NCBI RefSeq assembly: GCF_020171845.1 | Contig: NZ_JAIVAM010000005.1 | Location: forward strand, 248,001-312,000 | From: Cytobacillus kochii | Lineage (GTDB): Bacteria > Bacillota > Bacilli > Bacillales > Cytobacillaceae | Direction: 5' to 3' | Length of the DNA stretch: 64,000 bases | Shown here: piece by piece, positions 44,421-54,265 of the stretch | How the letters are laid out: every line of letters begins with the position of its first letter | Numbering within the stretch: position 1 is the stretch's first letter | Notes under the pieces: generated by a model | The model's database searches: none | What the model was told of the DNA's origin: nothing | Seen by the model: the letters and a program-made list of their open reading frames with translations, nothing else | Translations under genes and position numbers: made by a program

Positions 44421-44812
44421 TTTGAAAATGAATATAGCTATAATGGTTTCGAGCTGGAGCTGCTTTTTTGAGGTTATTAATGTGGTTGTCAGCTAGTAGG
44501 GTGAGTAGATCGGTGGTCGGTGGTTGCTCTTGCTTATCAAGCGATTATCTACCATATTCCGTTAAGGTTATTGTTCAATTATGAGCTTAATTTCATGATA
44601 CCCTTTGACATCGAGCCTCTACGGGTATAATTATTCCGCCGCAAAAGCCAGGAGTATCAGAGGCTGGTACGCCCTACCATGCAAGGTGATCATGTCCGCA
44701 TTTCCATATAAATTTGGCGACAATATCCTTCAAACTGTTGTCAGCCTCATCCAATCAAAATATATATTCTTATATGAGCGTTTAAAACTGAGACTGTGTG
44801 TAAAACATGGTT
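44421..44812. other. Gene-free stretch left of the second array
   Basis: No convincing gene. A TTGACA at 44605 and TATAAT at 44626 are separated by only 15 bases. AGCCTCT near 44614 can pair with AGAGGCT near 44658. The open frames that run from here into the array lack ribosome-binding sites. Confidence 0.3.
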
Positions 44813-45578
44813 TCACGCAAGAGGATGATGGACTTGGCTTTGTATTGCGCGCAAACCTTAGTTTCGCGCAACATTCTTTTGGATTTAGCTTTGTTCTGCG
44901 CGCAAACCTTAGTTTCGCGCAACATACTTTTGGATTTGACTTTGTTCTGCGCGCAAACCTTAGTTTCGCGCAACATGCTTTGGGATTTAGCTTTGTTCTG
45001 CGCGCAAACCTTAGTTATGCGCAACATGCTTTTGGATTTGACTTTGTACTGCGTGCAAACCTTAGTTTCGCGCAACATTCTTTTGGATTTGACTTTGTAC
45101 TGCGTGCAAACCTTAGTTTCGCGCAACATACTTTTGAATTTTGCTTTGTTCTGCGCGCAAACCTTAGTTTCGCGCAACATACTTTTGAATTTTGCTTTGT
45201 TCTGCGCGCAAACCTTAGTTTCGCGCAACATGCTTTTGGATTTAGCTTTGTCCTGCGCGCAAACCTTAGTTTCGCGCAACATACTTTTGAATTTTGCTTT
45301 GTCCTGCGCGCAAACCTTAGTTATGCGCAACATACTTTTGGATTTAGCTTTGTTCTGCGCGCAAACCTTAGTTTCGCGCAACATACTTTTGAATTTAGCT
45401 TTGTTCTGCACGCAAACCTTAGTTTCGCGCAACATACTTTTGGATTTAGCTTTGTTCTGCGCGCAAACCTTAGTTTCGCGCAACATACTTTTGGATTTGG
45501 CTATGTACTGCGTGCAAATCTTAGCTACACGCACCATACTTATAGATTTGACTATGTATTGCGCGCAAATCATGTTTT
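44813..45578. repeat. Tandem array, 51-bp period, 15 copies, hairpin-forming unit
   Basis: GCAAA(C/T)CTTAG-type cores start at 44851 and recur every 51 bases to 45565: 15 copies with no length change. Each full unit holds arms GCGCGCAAAC and GTTTCGCGC around CTTA, able to form a 9-bp hairpin with one bulge. Three frames are open across it (two plus, one minus; the plus unit reads FVLRANLSFAQHTFGFD), simply because 51 is a multiple of 3 and the unit lacks stops. No start has a ribosome-binding site. It lies between the PhnF-like gene and the phn operon. Confidence 0.95.
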
Positions 45579-45639
45579 TTTCTCTCTCTCACATCATTCT
45601 CTCTAGTTATATATCTAAAACCAAGCAATCGGCCCCATT

Positions 45640-46314
45640 TTACCGGAGCCGATACTTAAATTTATCACTTCTATAAAGAATGCACGTTCGTTCTAGTATT
45701 TTTTCAGTGTCTTCGCATACGGTATGACTTTCAAGACAAATAAGTGGGAGGATATTATTGCACTTGAGCAACTCTTGCTCATAGGCGGAGGGAAATTGTA
45801 CGCTTAATACTGCTCCATTATTGGTGAAGTGATGAAAACCATGAACTCGGTAATAGGCGAACATGGATGTAATTGTCGGCGCATCTTTTTTAATAGTAGG
45901 GAAAACCTCTGTATTGACATACGATTGATGAATAGCAATTGGCTCCCCATTAATATAGCGAAGTCTCGACAACATATAGGTTTGGTTCTCTTTATCTATC
46001 TCATTAGCTGGGGAAAATAGATTCACCGTTTTCAAATCATAACCGGAAGCTAGCATTTTATCTGTAAAACTTTCGCCCCCCGATAAGTGTAAATGAATCA
46101 CATCTGATTCAGGCTTTAAATACCGCCCTTTTCCGCGAACGGAATAAAGGTGGCCTCGACCTTCTAAGTGTTGTAACGCTTTTCTCACAGTCATTCTTGG
46201 CAACTGAAACTCTTCTGCTAATTGATTTTCAGATGGGAACTTTTCATTCGATAGATACTCACCTGCAATGATTCTTTTCACTAATTCATCAATTAATAAC
46301 GCTTCACTATACAT
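45640..46314 (-). CDS. GntR/HutC family regulator (PhnF-like)
   Basis: About 224 aa. N-terminal winged HTH (PSENQLAEEFQLPRMTVRKALQHLEGRGHLYSVRGKGRYL, about 27-67) and a C-terminal UTRA effector domain with LSRLRYINGEPIAIHQSYV. ATG 46314 follows GAGAGGTGA; a GTG at 46323 is possible. It lies upstream of and in the same direction as the phn operon, separated from it by the 51-bp array and a terminator. Regulation of phosphonate use is likely by position and family (PhnF belongs to HutC), not proven. Confidence 0.88.
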   Translation of the reverse strand: MYSEALLIDELVKRIIAGEYLSNEKFPSENQLAEEFQLPRMTVRKALQHLEGRGHLYSVRGKGRYLKPESDVIHLHLSGGESFTDKMLASGYDLKTVNLFSPANEIDKENQTYMLSRLRYINGEPIAIHQSYVNTEVFPTIKKDAPTITSMFAYYRVHGFHHFTNNGAVLSVQFPSAYEQELLKCNNILPLICLESHTVCEDTEKILERTCILYRSDKFKYRLR

Positions 46315-46419
46315 CCCTCTCACCTCTCGCCTTTATTTTACCAAATGAAGGGCTTTAATTTCAGAATTGATGAAAGTAAGTTTATAATAAAAGCATGATC
46401 ACTAAAAGGAGGAATCATG

Positions 46420-46755
46420 ATGTATATTGTAACGAATCGCATTAAAATGAAAAAAGGTTTTGCTGAAAGATTAGCACCTAACTTCACCAAGCCAGGTCCT
46501 CTACAAGAAATGAAAGGTTTCATTAAAGTGGAAACCGTTATTACACAAAACTTAGAAGAACATGATGAATTGAATGTGAATATGTATTGGGAAGACCTTG
46601 ATAGCTTCCAAGCTTGGAAGGAAAGTGACATATTCAAACAAGCACATAAACGCCCAGAACCAAAACAAGGGGAAGAGCCTAAAGAATCTCCAATGCTTGG
46701 TAGCGAACTCGTTATCGGGAAAGTAGCAACGACAGTTGAAGCTATCGGAAAATAA
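46420..46755 (+). CDS. Antibiotic biosynthesis monooxygenase-fold protein, likely heme monooxygenase (HmoA/IsdG-like)
   Basis: About 111 aa, ABM ferredoxin-like fold. The IsdG-type catalytic residues can be placed: Asn near residue 6 (VTNRIKM), Trp in FQAWKES near 66 and His in AHKR near 76. IsdG/HmoA enzymes degrade heme to release iron. ATG 46420 has GGAGG 7 bases upstream, better than ATG 46417. No Fur box was recognised upstream. Single gene with its own terminator. Confidence 0.82.
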   Translation: MYIVTNRIKMKKGFAERLAPNFTKPGPLQEMKGFIKVETVITQNLEEHDELNVNMYWEDLDSFQAWKESDIFKQAHKRPEPKQGEEPKESPMLGSELVIGKVATTVEAIGK

Positions 46756-46760
46756 CGGAT

Positions 46761-46793
46761 AAGAAGATCGTCGCTGTACGGTCTTCTTTTTTT
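46761..46793 (+). terminator. Terminator after the heme monooxygenase-like gene
   Basis: AAGAAGATCGT and ACGGTCTTCTT pair around a 6-base loop, followed by TTTTT. Confidence 0.85.
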
Positions 46794-46801
46794 CTAGAAG
46801 G

Positions 46802-46829
46802 TTGTCCTCCCTTTCGTTTTTAATATAAT
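46802..46829 (+). promoter_or_regulatory. Promoter of the bceRS-like operon
   Basis: TTGTCC (46802-46807) and a perfect TATAAT (46824-46829) with a 16-base spacer, 28 bases before the response regulator start. Confidence 0.6.
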
Positions 46830-46856
46830 ATATGGAAAAACAAGTGTGGTGAAAAG

Positions 46857-47543
46857 ATGTTTACTCTCTTACTTATAGAAGACGATGAAAGCTTATATCG
46901 GGAGATCAGAGAAAGGTTAGAACAATGGTCATATAACGTGAATGGAATTGATGATTTCTCAAAAGTAATTGAACGATTTTCAGAGGTTAAGCCCGACCTC
47001 GTAATCATAGATATTCAATTGCCTAAATATGACGGCTTTCATTGGTGTCGTATGATTCGTAACCATTCTACTGTCCCAATTATTTTCTTATCTTCTCGTG
47101 ATCACCCGACAGATATGGTCATGTCTATGCAACTTGGAGCGGATGATTTTGTGCAAAAGCCTTTTCATTTCGATGTACTTGTGGCAAAAATCCAAGCTTT
47201 ATTAAGAAGAGCCTATAACTATACGGCTGATTCTCAGACACTACAAACATGGTATGGAGCTAAAATCGATTATGAGAAATATGCGGTTTCTAACGAACAC
47301 GGTGAGATTACCTTAACGAAGAACGAAATGTTTATTCTTAAACAATTGCTTCAACACAAAAATAAAACACTAAGCCGTGATGAACTTATAAAAGCTCTAT
47401 GGGATGATGAGCGATTTATTAGTGACAATACTTTAACCGTTAATGTGAACCGGCTAAGAAAACGGCTGGAGGAAATCGATTTAGGCAAACATATACATAC
47501 AAAGGTAGGACAAGGTTATATGGCAATGGAAGAGGACTATTAA
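46857..47543 (+). CDS. bceR: OmpR/PhoB-family response regulator (BceR-like)
   Basis: 228 aa. Receiver domain with acidic pocket IEDDE, phospho-acceptor Asp52 (IIDIQLPKYDG), switch residues in FLSSRD and Lys in FVQKPFHFDVL. C-terminal winged helix (LTKNEMFILKQLLQHKNKTLSRDELIKALW). Directly followed by a short intramembrane-sensing kinase and a BceAB-type ABC pair, so it should sense flux through the transporter and induce it against peptide antibiotics. Confidence 0.9.
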   Translation: MFTLLLIEDDESLYREIRERLEQWSYNVNGIDDFSKVIERFSEVKPDLVIIDIQLPKYDGFHWCRMIRNHSTVPIIFLSSRDHPTDMVMSMQLGADDFVQKPFHFDVLVAKIQALLRRAYNYTADSQTLQTWYGAKIDYEKYAVSNEHGEITLTKNEMFILKQLLQHKNKTLSRDELIKALWDDERFISDNTLTVNVNRLRKRLEEIDLGKHIHTKVGQGYMAMEEDY

Positions 47544-47544
47544 T

Positions 47545-48555
47545 ATGGTGATTACTTTCTTAAAAGAACGAATAAGTTGGATACTTCTCTTCCTCTTCTC
47601 TCTGATGCTTATCATTGTATTTGCTTATATTGATCCTGGATTATCAATGTATTCGACCCTCTATATGGTTGGGATCCTGCTGGTTATTTTCATTATCTTT
47701 CTATTCTTGCGGTTTATAAAAGAGGTCTCCTACTACCGCCGATTAGAAAATTGGGCACCTGGACTTGATCTCCATTATTTAGAAGAGGCCGGCTCACCTT
47801 TTGAAAAAATCATTGAATCTAGTCTTCAGAAACAAACGCAGCAATTAGAGGTGGAAAATCAACAGATCAAATTGGAGATTGAACAAGAGAAAGATGAATT
47901 ATTGCGATGGATTCATGAGGTAAAGACCCCTTTAACGGCAATGAAACTCATCATTGATCGCCTAGAGCATCCAAGCTCGAAATCAGCTTTAGCTAACGAG
48001 TGGCTTCGCATTCATTTACTGCTTGATCAGCAGCTTCACCATAAACGTATGCCAACTTTAGAAAATGATCTTTATATTGATAAGGTCTCACTTGAGGAAA
48101 TATTATTTAGGGAAATACGAGACTTGCAATCTTGGTGCATGCAAAAAGGGATTGGTTTTGAACTGGATCTTGCAGTGAAAGAAGTGACAAGTGATGGTAA
48201 ATGGCTTGGGTTTGTGATTAGGCAGATTTTATCTAATGCAGTAAAATACAGTCACTCATCCGAAATTACCATTGAATCACAGGCACTTGGTGACATTAAC
48301 GTTCTCACCATTTCAGATAAAGGGAAAGGCATTTCACAAAAAGATTTACCGCGTATATATGACAAGGGATTCACCTCAACAGCTGACCATGCAGGACATG
48401 CTGCTACAGGAATGGGGCTTTATTTGGCCAAAAAAGCAGCTGATACATTAAAAATAAACATTCAAGTTAGTTCAATCATAAATGAAGGGACGACAGTAAC
48501 ACTTGTGTTCCCTAAAATGAATGATTTCGTTTATATAAGAATGACAACGAAGTGA
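47545..48555 (+). CDS. bceS: Intramembrane-sensing histidine kinase (BceS-like)
   Basis: 336 aa. Two N-terminal membrane helices with a very short outside loop, so there is no sensory domain of its own. DHp domain with phospho-acceptor His124 ([14 protein letters not shown]), then an ATPase domain with N-box ([10 protein letters not shown]), DKGKGI and GMGLYLAKK. This architecture is that of BceS kinases, which sense through the BceAB transporter. It starts 1 base after the regulator gene. Confidence 0.92.
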   Translation: MVITFLKERISWILLFLFSLMLIIVFAYIDPGLSMYSTLYMVGILLVIFIIFLFLRFIKEVSYYRRLENWAPGLDLHYLEEAGSPFEKIIESSLQKQTQQLEVENQQIKLEIEQEKDELLRWIHEVKTPLTAMKLIIDRLEHPSSKSALANEWLRIHLLLDQQLHHKRMPTLENDLYIDKVSLEEILFREIRDLQSWCMQKGIGFELDLAVKEVTSDGKWLGFVIRQILSNAVKYSHSSEITIESQALGDINVLTISDKGKGISQKDLPRIYDKGFTSTADHAGHAATGMGLYLAKKAADTLKINIQVSSIINEGTTVTLVFPKMNDFVYIRMTTK

Positions 48556-48567
48556 CAATAATGTCAC
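48552..48567. promoter_or_regulatory. Candidate BceR operator
   Basis: GTGACA-ATAA-TGTCAC is a perfect 6-bp inverted repeat with a 4-base spacer, fitting the TNACA-N4-TGTNA pattern of BceR-type sites. It overlaps the kinase stop codon. A -10-like TACAAT lies at 48620-48625 without a good -35, as expected for an activated promoter in front of bceA. Confidence 0.7.
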
Positions 48568-48655
48568 ACACAATGATATTTTGTTCGCTGAATCGAAGGA
48601 GAAAGTCCCTCCATCCCTTTACAATGTAGGTAAGCTTAGAAAAAGGAGCATTCAC

Positions 48656-49417
48656 ATGAATATATTAGAAGCACATAAAATTCATAAAACCTACGGTAGT
48701 AGAGGGAATAAACAAGAAGTTTTAAAAGGCTTGGACCTGCATATAAAGCAAGGTGAATTTGTCAGTATTATGGGGGCATCGGGGTCAGGGAAGACAACCT
48801 TGCTCAATATCCTTTCGACGATTGATCACTTAAGCTCTGGTTCCATTAGTATTGAAGGAAAAGAAATGACGAAAATGAAAGAAAGACAACTTGCGGAATT
48901 CCGTAAACATTATCTTGGCTTCATTTTTCAAGATTATAATTTACTTGATACATTGACAGTAAAAGAAAACATTTTACTGCCATTATCAATCAAAAAAGTA
49001 TCACGGACTGAAGCCAATAAACGCTTTTCTGACATCGCCACTGAATTAGGGATTGAAGAATTAGCAAACAAATATCCAAGTGAAATCTCTGGTGGTCAAA
49101 AACAACGAACATCAGCAGCACGTGCTTTCATTCATGAGCCAAGTATTATTTTTGCGGACGAACCGACCGGTGCCCTTGACTCAAAAGCAGCTTCTGATTT
49201 ACTCAATAAATTAACGCGACTGAATGAAACAAGAAAATCTACGATTATCATGGTCACACATGATCCTGTTGCAGCGAGTTACTGCAGTCGCGTAATTTTT
49301 ATTAAAGATGGACGTATCTACACCCAATTGAACAAAGGTGATGAGAAGAGGCAAGATTTCTTTAAGGATATTATGAAGACGCAAGCCATTTTGGGCGGTG
49401 TACAAAATGAACATTAA
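48656..49417 (+). CDS. bceA: Peptide-antibiotic resistance ABC ATP-binding protein (BceA-like)
   Basis: 253 aa. Walker [10 protein letters not shown]-loop [22 protein letters not shown] (typical of BceA/MacB-type ATPases), signature [14 protein letters not shown], Walker [13 protein letters not shown] and the H-loop VTHDP. ATG 48656 follows AAAAAGGAG; the frame is open further upstream but crosses the promoter. Works with BceB to free lipid II-cycle targets from bacitracin-like peptides. Confidence 0.93.
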   Translation: MNILEAHKIHKTYGSRGNKQEVLKGLDLHIKQGEFVSIMGASGSGKTTLLNILSTIDHLSSGSISIEGKEMTKMKERQLAEFRKHYLGFIFQDYNLLDTLTVKENILLPLSIKKVSRTEANKRFSDIATELGIEELANKYPSEISGGQKQRTSAARAFIHEPSIIFADEPTGALDSKAASDLLNKLTRLNETRKSTIIMVTHDPVAASYCSRVIFIKDGRIYTQLNKGDEKRQDFFKDIMKTQAILGGVQNEH

Positions 49418-51365
49418 TTTGCTCATTTGGCGTAATTTAAAGAAGAATTTGAAGAATTATTACCTTTATGTTTTTGCACTTGCTTTTAGCTCTAGTCTTT
49501 ATTTTGCCTTTGTTACATTACAATATGACCCTGCATTAGATGAGGCGAGCGGTACAATAAAAGGTGCAGCGGCTATACGGGCAGCATCTGTCCTACTCAT
49601 CGTAATTGTTGCTGTTTTTCTTTTATTCGCTAACAACCTTTTTATTAAACGACGTGGACAAGAAATTGGTCTCTTTCAACTAATTGGGATGACAAAGGGG
49701 CAAATCTTCCGCATACTCACAATAGAGAACTTCTTATTGTATTTCGGTTCTCTATTCATTGGCATTTTTCTCGGTTTTCTTTGTTCCAGGTTTGTGCTAA
49801 TGATTTTATTTAAGTTAATCTCAATGGATGAATTAGCTGAATTACAATTTTCAACTCAGGCGTTGGTACAGACATTAATCGTGTTCGCTGCCATTTACCT
49901 TCTCATTATGGCGAACAATCTTTTCTTTATTCATCGTCAAAGCATCCTATCACTGTTTAAGGTTAAAGCTACGACAGAAAGCACCGTCAAACGTGTAACA
50001 ATTGTGGAAATAATTATTGGTATTTTAGGAATTGCTTTTATTCTTACTGGTTATTATGTTTCATCACGCCTGTTCAGTGGGGATTTCACCTCAATAAATG
50101 AATTATTTATAGTGATGATTTTCATCCTTGGGAGCGTGATTGTTGGTACGTACCTGTTCTTCCGTGGTTCTATTACCTTCTTAGGAAATGTCATTCGTAA
50201 AGGCAAAGGTGGTTACTTGAGCATAACAGATGTTATGTCCTTATCATCTATTATGTTCCGCATGAAATCCAATGCGTTACTATTAACGGTTATTTCAACG
50301 GTATCGGCACTTGCCATTGGTTTACTGTCTTTATCTTATATCCAATACTATTCAGCCGAAAAGAGTGCTTTTGAACGTGTACAAGCGGATTTTTCTACTA
50401 ATAGTGAAAAAGAAGCAAATATGCTAACAGAGGCATTCAATGATCATAATATCGCTTATACAGAAGAAACAATGGAAGTCTTAGTTACTACCTTTAATAT
50501 GATAGATTTGATTGAACTAACTGTTGATCCCGAATTAGCAGAAGTCGATGTAAAGAAGATGGAATCTACAGTAGTTAGCGATAAATTTGTTGAAGGGTTA
50601 GATGTTTTGCCTAATGAAGTGTTCTTCGCTGGATGGCCAGCAATGTATGACTCACTGATGAAAGTAAAGCATGATAGCTCTATTGTGATGCATACAACTG
50701 CAAAAGAATACAAACTAGACTTTATTGGTTTAAATGATGAACCTGTCATTCCCTTTTATTTCACAAACGGTGGCTCACCAACTGCTGTTGTCGATGACAC
50801 TCTATATAAGCAATTGCAAAATGAATTAAATGCTGATTTACAATTAAATCTCCAAGACCAAGGTAACCATTTTTATAAAATAAACCTGCAAAACACAGGA
50901 GACATAGAAAAAGCGAATAATCTATACGAAACAATGGATTTCGCTCACAATACTTGGTCCCTACAATTAGAATTTGAAGGGGTAAAAATATTTATCGGTT
51001 TGACATTATTTATTACCGGCTTCTTAGGGCTTACATTCTTAATCACTTCAGGCTGTATCATTTACTTTAAGCAAATGGATGAAGGGGAAGAAGAAAAGAA
51101 TGGCTATACGATTTTACGTAAGCTTGGCTATACTCAGAACGATCTCCTAAAAGGCATTTGCGTGAAACAATTTTTCACTTTTGGTATCCCCCTTGTTCTC
51201 AGTCTGTCTCATAGTTACTTCGCTGTTAAATCGGGCTGGTTCTTGTTTGGAACAGAAATGATGACACCAACTATTATTGTCATGGTTATCTATACTGTGC
51301 TTTATTCCATCTTTGGATTATTAGCGATTTTACATTATAAGAAAGTGATCAAAGATGCATTGTAA
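49407..51365 (+). CDS. bceB: Peptide-antibiotic resistance ABC permease (BceB-like)
   Basis: About 652 aa. Ten membrane segments with the BceB arrangement: four N-terminal helices with [23 protein letters not shown], two pairs in the middle, a large extracellular domain of about 200 residues (roughly 325-525) that determines peptide specificity, and the C-terminal pair. ATG 49407 overlaps bceA by 11 bases; a GTG at 49398 overlaps the ribosome-binding site. The inducing peptide cannot be predicted. Confidence 0.92.
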   Translation: MNINLLIWRNLKKNLKNYYLYVFALAFSSSLYFAFVTLQYDPALDEASGTIKGAAAIRAASVLLIVIVAVFLLFANNLFIKRRGQEIGLFQLIGMTKGQIFRILTIENFLLYFGSLFIGIFLGFLCSRFVLMILFKLISMDELAELQFSTQALVQTLIVFAAIYLLIMANNLFFIHRQSILSLFKVKATTESTVKRVTIVEIIIGILGIAFILTGYYVSSRLFSGDFTSINELFIVMIFILGSVIVGTYLFFRGSITFLGNVIRKGKGGYLSITDVMSLSSIMFRMKSNALLLTVISTVSALAIGLLSLSYIQYYSAEKSAFERVQADFSTNSEKEANMLTEAFNDHNIAYTEETMEVLVTTFNMIDLIELTVDPELAEVDVKKMESTVVSDKFVEGLDVLPNEVFFAGWPAMYDSLMKVKHDSSIVMHTTAKEYKLDFIGLNDEPVIPFYFTNGGSPTAVVDDTLYKQLQNELNADLQLNLQDQGNHFYKINLQNTGDIEKANNLYETMDFAHNTWSLQLEFEGVKIFIGLTLFITGFLGLTFLITSGCIIYFKQMDEGEEEKNGYTILRKLGYTQNDLLKGICVKQFFTFGIPLVLSLSHSYFAVKSGWFLFGTEMMTPTIIVMVIYTVLYSIFGLLAILHYKKVIKDAL

Positions 51366-51371
51366 TGAATG

Positions 51372-51405
51372 AAGAGCACCGTTCATTTAAGAACGGTGCC
51401 TTTTT
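51372..51405. terminator. Terminator after bceB
   Basis: GCACCGTTC and GAACGGTGC pair around TTTAA-like loop bases, followed by CTTTTT. Confidence 0.85.
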
Positions 51406-51420
51406 AATGCATTTTTTACA

Positions 51421-51750
51421 TCATAAAGTTTGAATAAAATGCTTTAATTGTTTGTTAAACTCCTGTACTCTCAAAAATCTTCCTTCTCTTAAGTACTCTT
51501 TTCCTTCTTTAAAGAGGATGACTGTCGGTACAGAAAAAACCAAAAACTCACCGGCTATTTCGCTTACAACCTGATAGTTAACTTTTCCTAGTTTTATCTT
51601 TTGAAAATCCTTCACACTCTCTAATAATTTGGGATACAATGCATGACATACACTACATTGATCACTCCAAATATAAAGGAGGGCAAAGTTATTTTCTTGA
51701 ACAAATGCTCGAACTTCTTTAATTGATTTCAATTCTGAATGCTTATTCAC
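51421..51750 (-). CDS. Thioredoxin-fold protein with CSVC active site
   Basis: About 109 aa. Thioredoxin core with YIWSDQCSVCHALYP (redox pair CSVC) and the cis-proline segment FSVPTVILFKEG. No signal peptide, so cytoplasmic. GTG 51750 is the likely start because AAAGGAG lies 9 bases upstream; the frame is open to 51774. Related to YdbP/YtpP-type small thioredoxins. Close behind the CNNM gene (29 bases from its stop), so possibly co-transcribed. Confidence 0.87.
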   Translation of the reverse strand: MNKHSELKSIKEVRAFVQENNFALLYIWSDQCSVCHALYPKLLESVKDFQKIKLGKVNYQVVSEIAGEFLVFSVPTVILFKEGKEYLREGRFLRVQEFNKQLKHFIQTL

Positions 51751-51778
51751 TTTTTCAAACTCCTTTAAAAGCACAGCA

Positions 51779-53002
51779 TCATTTTTTAGTAATTTTTATT
51801 TTAGTCAGTGCCCTCCCTTTTACTTCTAATATTTCAAAAGTAAGATTGTTTTGTACAATGACTTCACCTACTGCTGGAAAATGGTCTATTTGCTTTTGTA
51901 TGTAACCTGCCAGTACATCATCTTCCTCTGGTATATCTGTCTTAAATACAGAATTGAGTTGATATAATGTAATTTTTCCATTACAGATGATTTCTGTGTC
52001 AGTCAGCTTATGAATATGCCTTTCAGTATCAAGATCCATTTCATCTTCAATTTCTAACCCAATCATGGCTTCTATAATGTCTTCATGAGTAACAATTCCT
52101 TCTGTTCCACCATATTCGTCCAAGACAATTGCTAGATGTTTTTTCTCCATTGTCATTTGGCGAAAAACACGCTCAAGAGAAGCAAATTCATAAATAACTA
52201 AGGGATCTGTATCACAATAATCCTCTAGTGTTTTATGTGGTTCCGCAGCCCAAGATAATAAGTACTTTGAATGAAAAACTGCGACAATACGATCAATATC
52301 CTCCCGATAGACAGGATACCTTGTATACGGATGTTGAATCACAGTATCTCTTACTTCTTCAAATGTAGTTGTAATAGGAAACGCAACAAGATCTATTCTT
52401 GGGGTTTTTAGCACGTCTTTTACATTTAAATTGTGAAAATTAAGTACACCTTTAATACGATGAGACTCTTCTTTTTTAAAGATGCCTTCCGTGTCAGCGA
52501 TTTCCACCATTGCCCGTAGCTCTTCCTTAGAAATCGATGATTCTTGTTTCTGCCCCTTTGATAATATGCGGGTAATAAACCCCGTTAAGCCATTTAAAAT
52601 GACTGTCACTGGTTTTAGAATAAAAATAACGGTCCGAATCACAGGGTATACAAGATACGATATACGATCAGGGAAAGCTGCTGCAATGGATTTCGGAATT
52701 ACCTCCGAAAATATAATAATAACCACTGTTAAAATGGCCGAAGCAAGCGCAACATTAAACCCATATTGAATAGCAAGGGTTGTTACAAGTGTTGGTAGTA
52801 AGATATTAGCAATGTTATTACCAATGAGAATAGAAGTAATAAACTCACTTGGCTTTGAGACGATATTAAGAAGCTTTTCTGCCTTTTTATCATGGTTTTT
52901 CGCTTTCGTTCGCAGCCTCATCTTATTTGTTGCAGTTAATGCCGTTTCACTCCCTGAAAAAAAGAATGAAACAAATAAGAGAAAAATAATAGCAATAATC
53001 AA
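51779..53002 (-). CDS. CNNM/CorC family membrane protein (DUF21-CBS-CorC_HlyC)
   Basis: About 407 aa. N-terminal DUF21 membrane domain (about 1-180, with FFSGSETALTATNKMRLR and GNNIANILLPTLVTTLA), a CBS pair (about 190-315, MVEIADTEGIFKKEE and VLDEYGGTEGIVTHEDIIEAMIG) and a C-terminal CorC_HlyC domain. Relatives (MpfA/YhdP/YugS) are linked to magnesium efflux or tolerance. TTG 53002 has AGGGGG 8 bases upstream, while an in-frame ATG at 53032 has no site; either could be annotated. Confidence 0.88.
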   Translation of the reverse strand: MIIAIIFLLFVSFFFSGSETALTATNKMRLRTKAKNHDKKAEKLLNIVSKPSEFITSILIGNNIANILLPTLVTTLAIQYGFNVALASAILTVVIIIFSEVIPKSIAAAFPDRISYLVYPVIRTVIFILKPVTVILNGLTGFITRILSKGQKQESSISKEELRAMVEIADTEGIFKKEESHRIKGVLNFHNLNVKDVLKTPRIDLVAFPITTTFEEVRDTVIQHPYTRYPVYREDIDRIVAVFHSKYLLSWAAEPHKTLEDYCDTDPLVIYEFASLERVFRQMTMEKKHLAIVLDEYGGTEGIVTHEDIIEAMIGLEIEDEMDLDTERHIHKLTDTEIICNGKITLYQLNSVFKTDIPEEDDVLAGYIQKQIDHFPAVGEVIVQNNLTFEILEVKGRALTKIKITKK

Positions 53003-53126
53003 CTCTAGTCCCCCTAACAAATGAACAGCCATTAATCGATATTTTATATACCAATAGTATACCTAACTACTCTTCCTACAAACATATTTGATTGACTTTA
53101 AAAAAGGATTATATATTCTAGCAGCT

Positions 53127-53170
53127 AAAAAAAGGCTAGGAACTGCTTTTCGCACCTGCCCTAGCCTTTA
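53127..53170 (-). terminator. Terminator of the nitroreductase gene
   Basis: On the minus strand AAAGGCTAGG and CCTAGCCTTT pair and run into TTTT. Confidence 0.85.
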
Positions 53171-53183
53171 TTGTCACCTTATT

Positions 53184-53744
53184 TTACTCTTTAATAATTT
53201 GCAGCTTTTCTTTCATACTTGTTCGGGGCTTTGCTTCAGGAATATGATCGGCATAACCAATCATTAAAGTAGCTACTACTTTCTCCCCTGGTTTTACACC
53301 AATCGCTTCTCGGAAGACAGGATTATAGATCCAATCATTGGTACGCCAAATCATGCCAATGCCTCTTTCCCATGCAGCTAATTGGAAATTTTGAATCATT
53401 GCACTCACTGCACCAAAATCCTCATCCCATGTCTTTTGACGAGGGTCCTCAGGCATCACAACAACTAAGTGCAACGGTATAGAGCGAAAATAAGCGGATT
53501 TATTTTGTGCTTTTTCAGGTATGGTCCCATCCTTTAATTTTTGCGTTTGGCAAAATGCGTCAATAAACTTCTCTTTCCCTTTTTCAGCGAATAGTAATAA
53601 ACGCCATGGTTCCGTCATTTTATGATTTGGTGCCCATTTTGCCACCTCTAGTAATTCTACAATTTCATCTATGCTTACAGGATCTTGTTTGAATTTTTTA
53701 ATCGAACGGCGATCCTTGATGATTTCATCGATTTTTCTCTCCAT
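53184..53744 (-). CDS. Nitroreductase family FMN oxidoreductase
   Basis: 186 aa. N-terminal DRRSIKKFKQDPV with the FMN-phosphate arginines, AKWAPNHKMTEPWRLLLF, DFGAVSAMIQNFQLAAWERGIGMIWRTNDW and a C-terminal VVATLMIGYAD. Small, probably dimeric NAD(P)H enzyme related to YdjA/YfhC; substrate unknown. Separated from ogt by 44 bases, in the same direction. Confidence 0.9.
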   Translation of the reverse strand: MERKIDEIIKDRRSIKKFKQDPVSIDEIVELLEVAKWAPNHKMTEPWRLLLFAEKGKEKFIDAFCQTQKLKDGTIPEKAQNKSAYFRSIPLHLVVVMPEDPRQKTWDEDFGAVSAMIQNFQLAAWERGIGMIWRTNDWIYNPVFREAIGVKPGEKVVATLMIGYADHIPEAKPRTSMKEKLQIIKE

Positions 53745-53788
53745 TTCCAGTCACCTCTTCTAACATTCTACTTACCAGAACTATTATA

Positions 53789-54265
53789 CTATTTTCTGAA
53801 CTTTCTTTCATGCTCAAGCAACCAGCCTTTTCTTTCCATCCCACCTGCATAACCAGTTAATTTTCCGTTTGTGCCAATAATACGATGGCAAGGTACAATG
53901 ATACTCATTTTATTTTTTCCATTAGCGCTCCCGACTGCACGGACAGCTTTTTCATTTCCAACAATGACGGCAATGTCTTTATATGAGGCAGTCTCGCCGA
54001 AAGGAATTGTTGTTAACGCTTGCCATACATTCGTTTGAAAGGTTGTCCCATTGAGCTCATAAGTAATGTCAAATGCTTCTCGCTTCCCTTGAAAATATTC
54101 CTCTAATTGCTGTACGCATTCCTTTATTACATCTGGCGAGTCATCCCTCAATGGTTCTGCGATTTCCGTTCTATCAAGAAATTGAACAGCTGTGATGGCT
54201 TTTTCTGTTCCTTCGATTGATAGCACACCTACAGGGGAATTTATTTGTACAAGCGATTTTTGCAT
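53789..54265 (-). CDS. ogt: Methylated-DNA-protein cysteine methyltransferase
   Basis: 158 aa. Suicide repair protein that takes the methyl group from O6-methylguanine. The active-site motif VPCHRIIG with acceptor Cys126 and the DNA-binding FQTNVWQALTTIPFGETASYKDIA with ASN-like GSANGKN hinge are present. ATG 54265 follows GGGAGTGA. Full length, predicted functional. Confidence 0.94.
   Translation of the reverse strand: MQKSLVQINSPVGVLSIEGTEKAITAVQFLDRTEIAEPLRDDSPDVIKECVQQLEEYFQGKREAFDITYELNGTTFQTNVWQALTTIPFGETASYKDIAVIVGNEKAVRAVGSANGKNKMSIIVPCHRIIGTNGKLTGYAGGMERKGWLLEHERKFRK

Noticed and set aside
44605-44631. SigA promoter TTGACA/TATAAT reading into the second array
   Set aside because: Both boxes are perfect, but the spacer is 15 bases, shorter than the usual 16-18, and no gene follows. 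Kept only as a possibility.
44611-44700. Riboswitch left of the second array
   Set aside because: The segment with TCCGCC, GCAAAAGCC and the AGCCTCT/AGAGGCT pair did not fit the conserved cores of the c-di-GMP, guanidine, purine, TPP, FMN or SAM families as I know them.
44605-45676. Long open frames in three phases across the second array as real proteins
   Set aside because: Two plus frames and one minus frame are open over the same DNA, which is what a stop-free unit with a length divisible by 3 produces. None has a convincing start; the minus frame has an ATG with only a weak GAGAGAG upstream.
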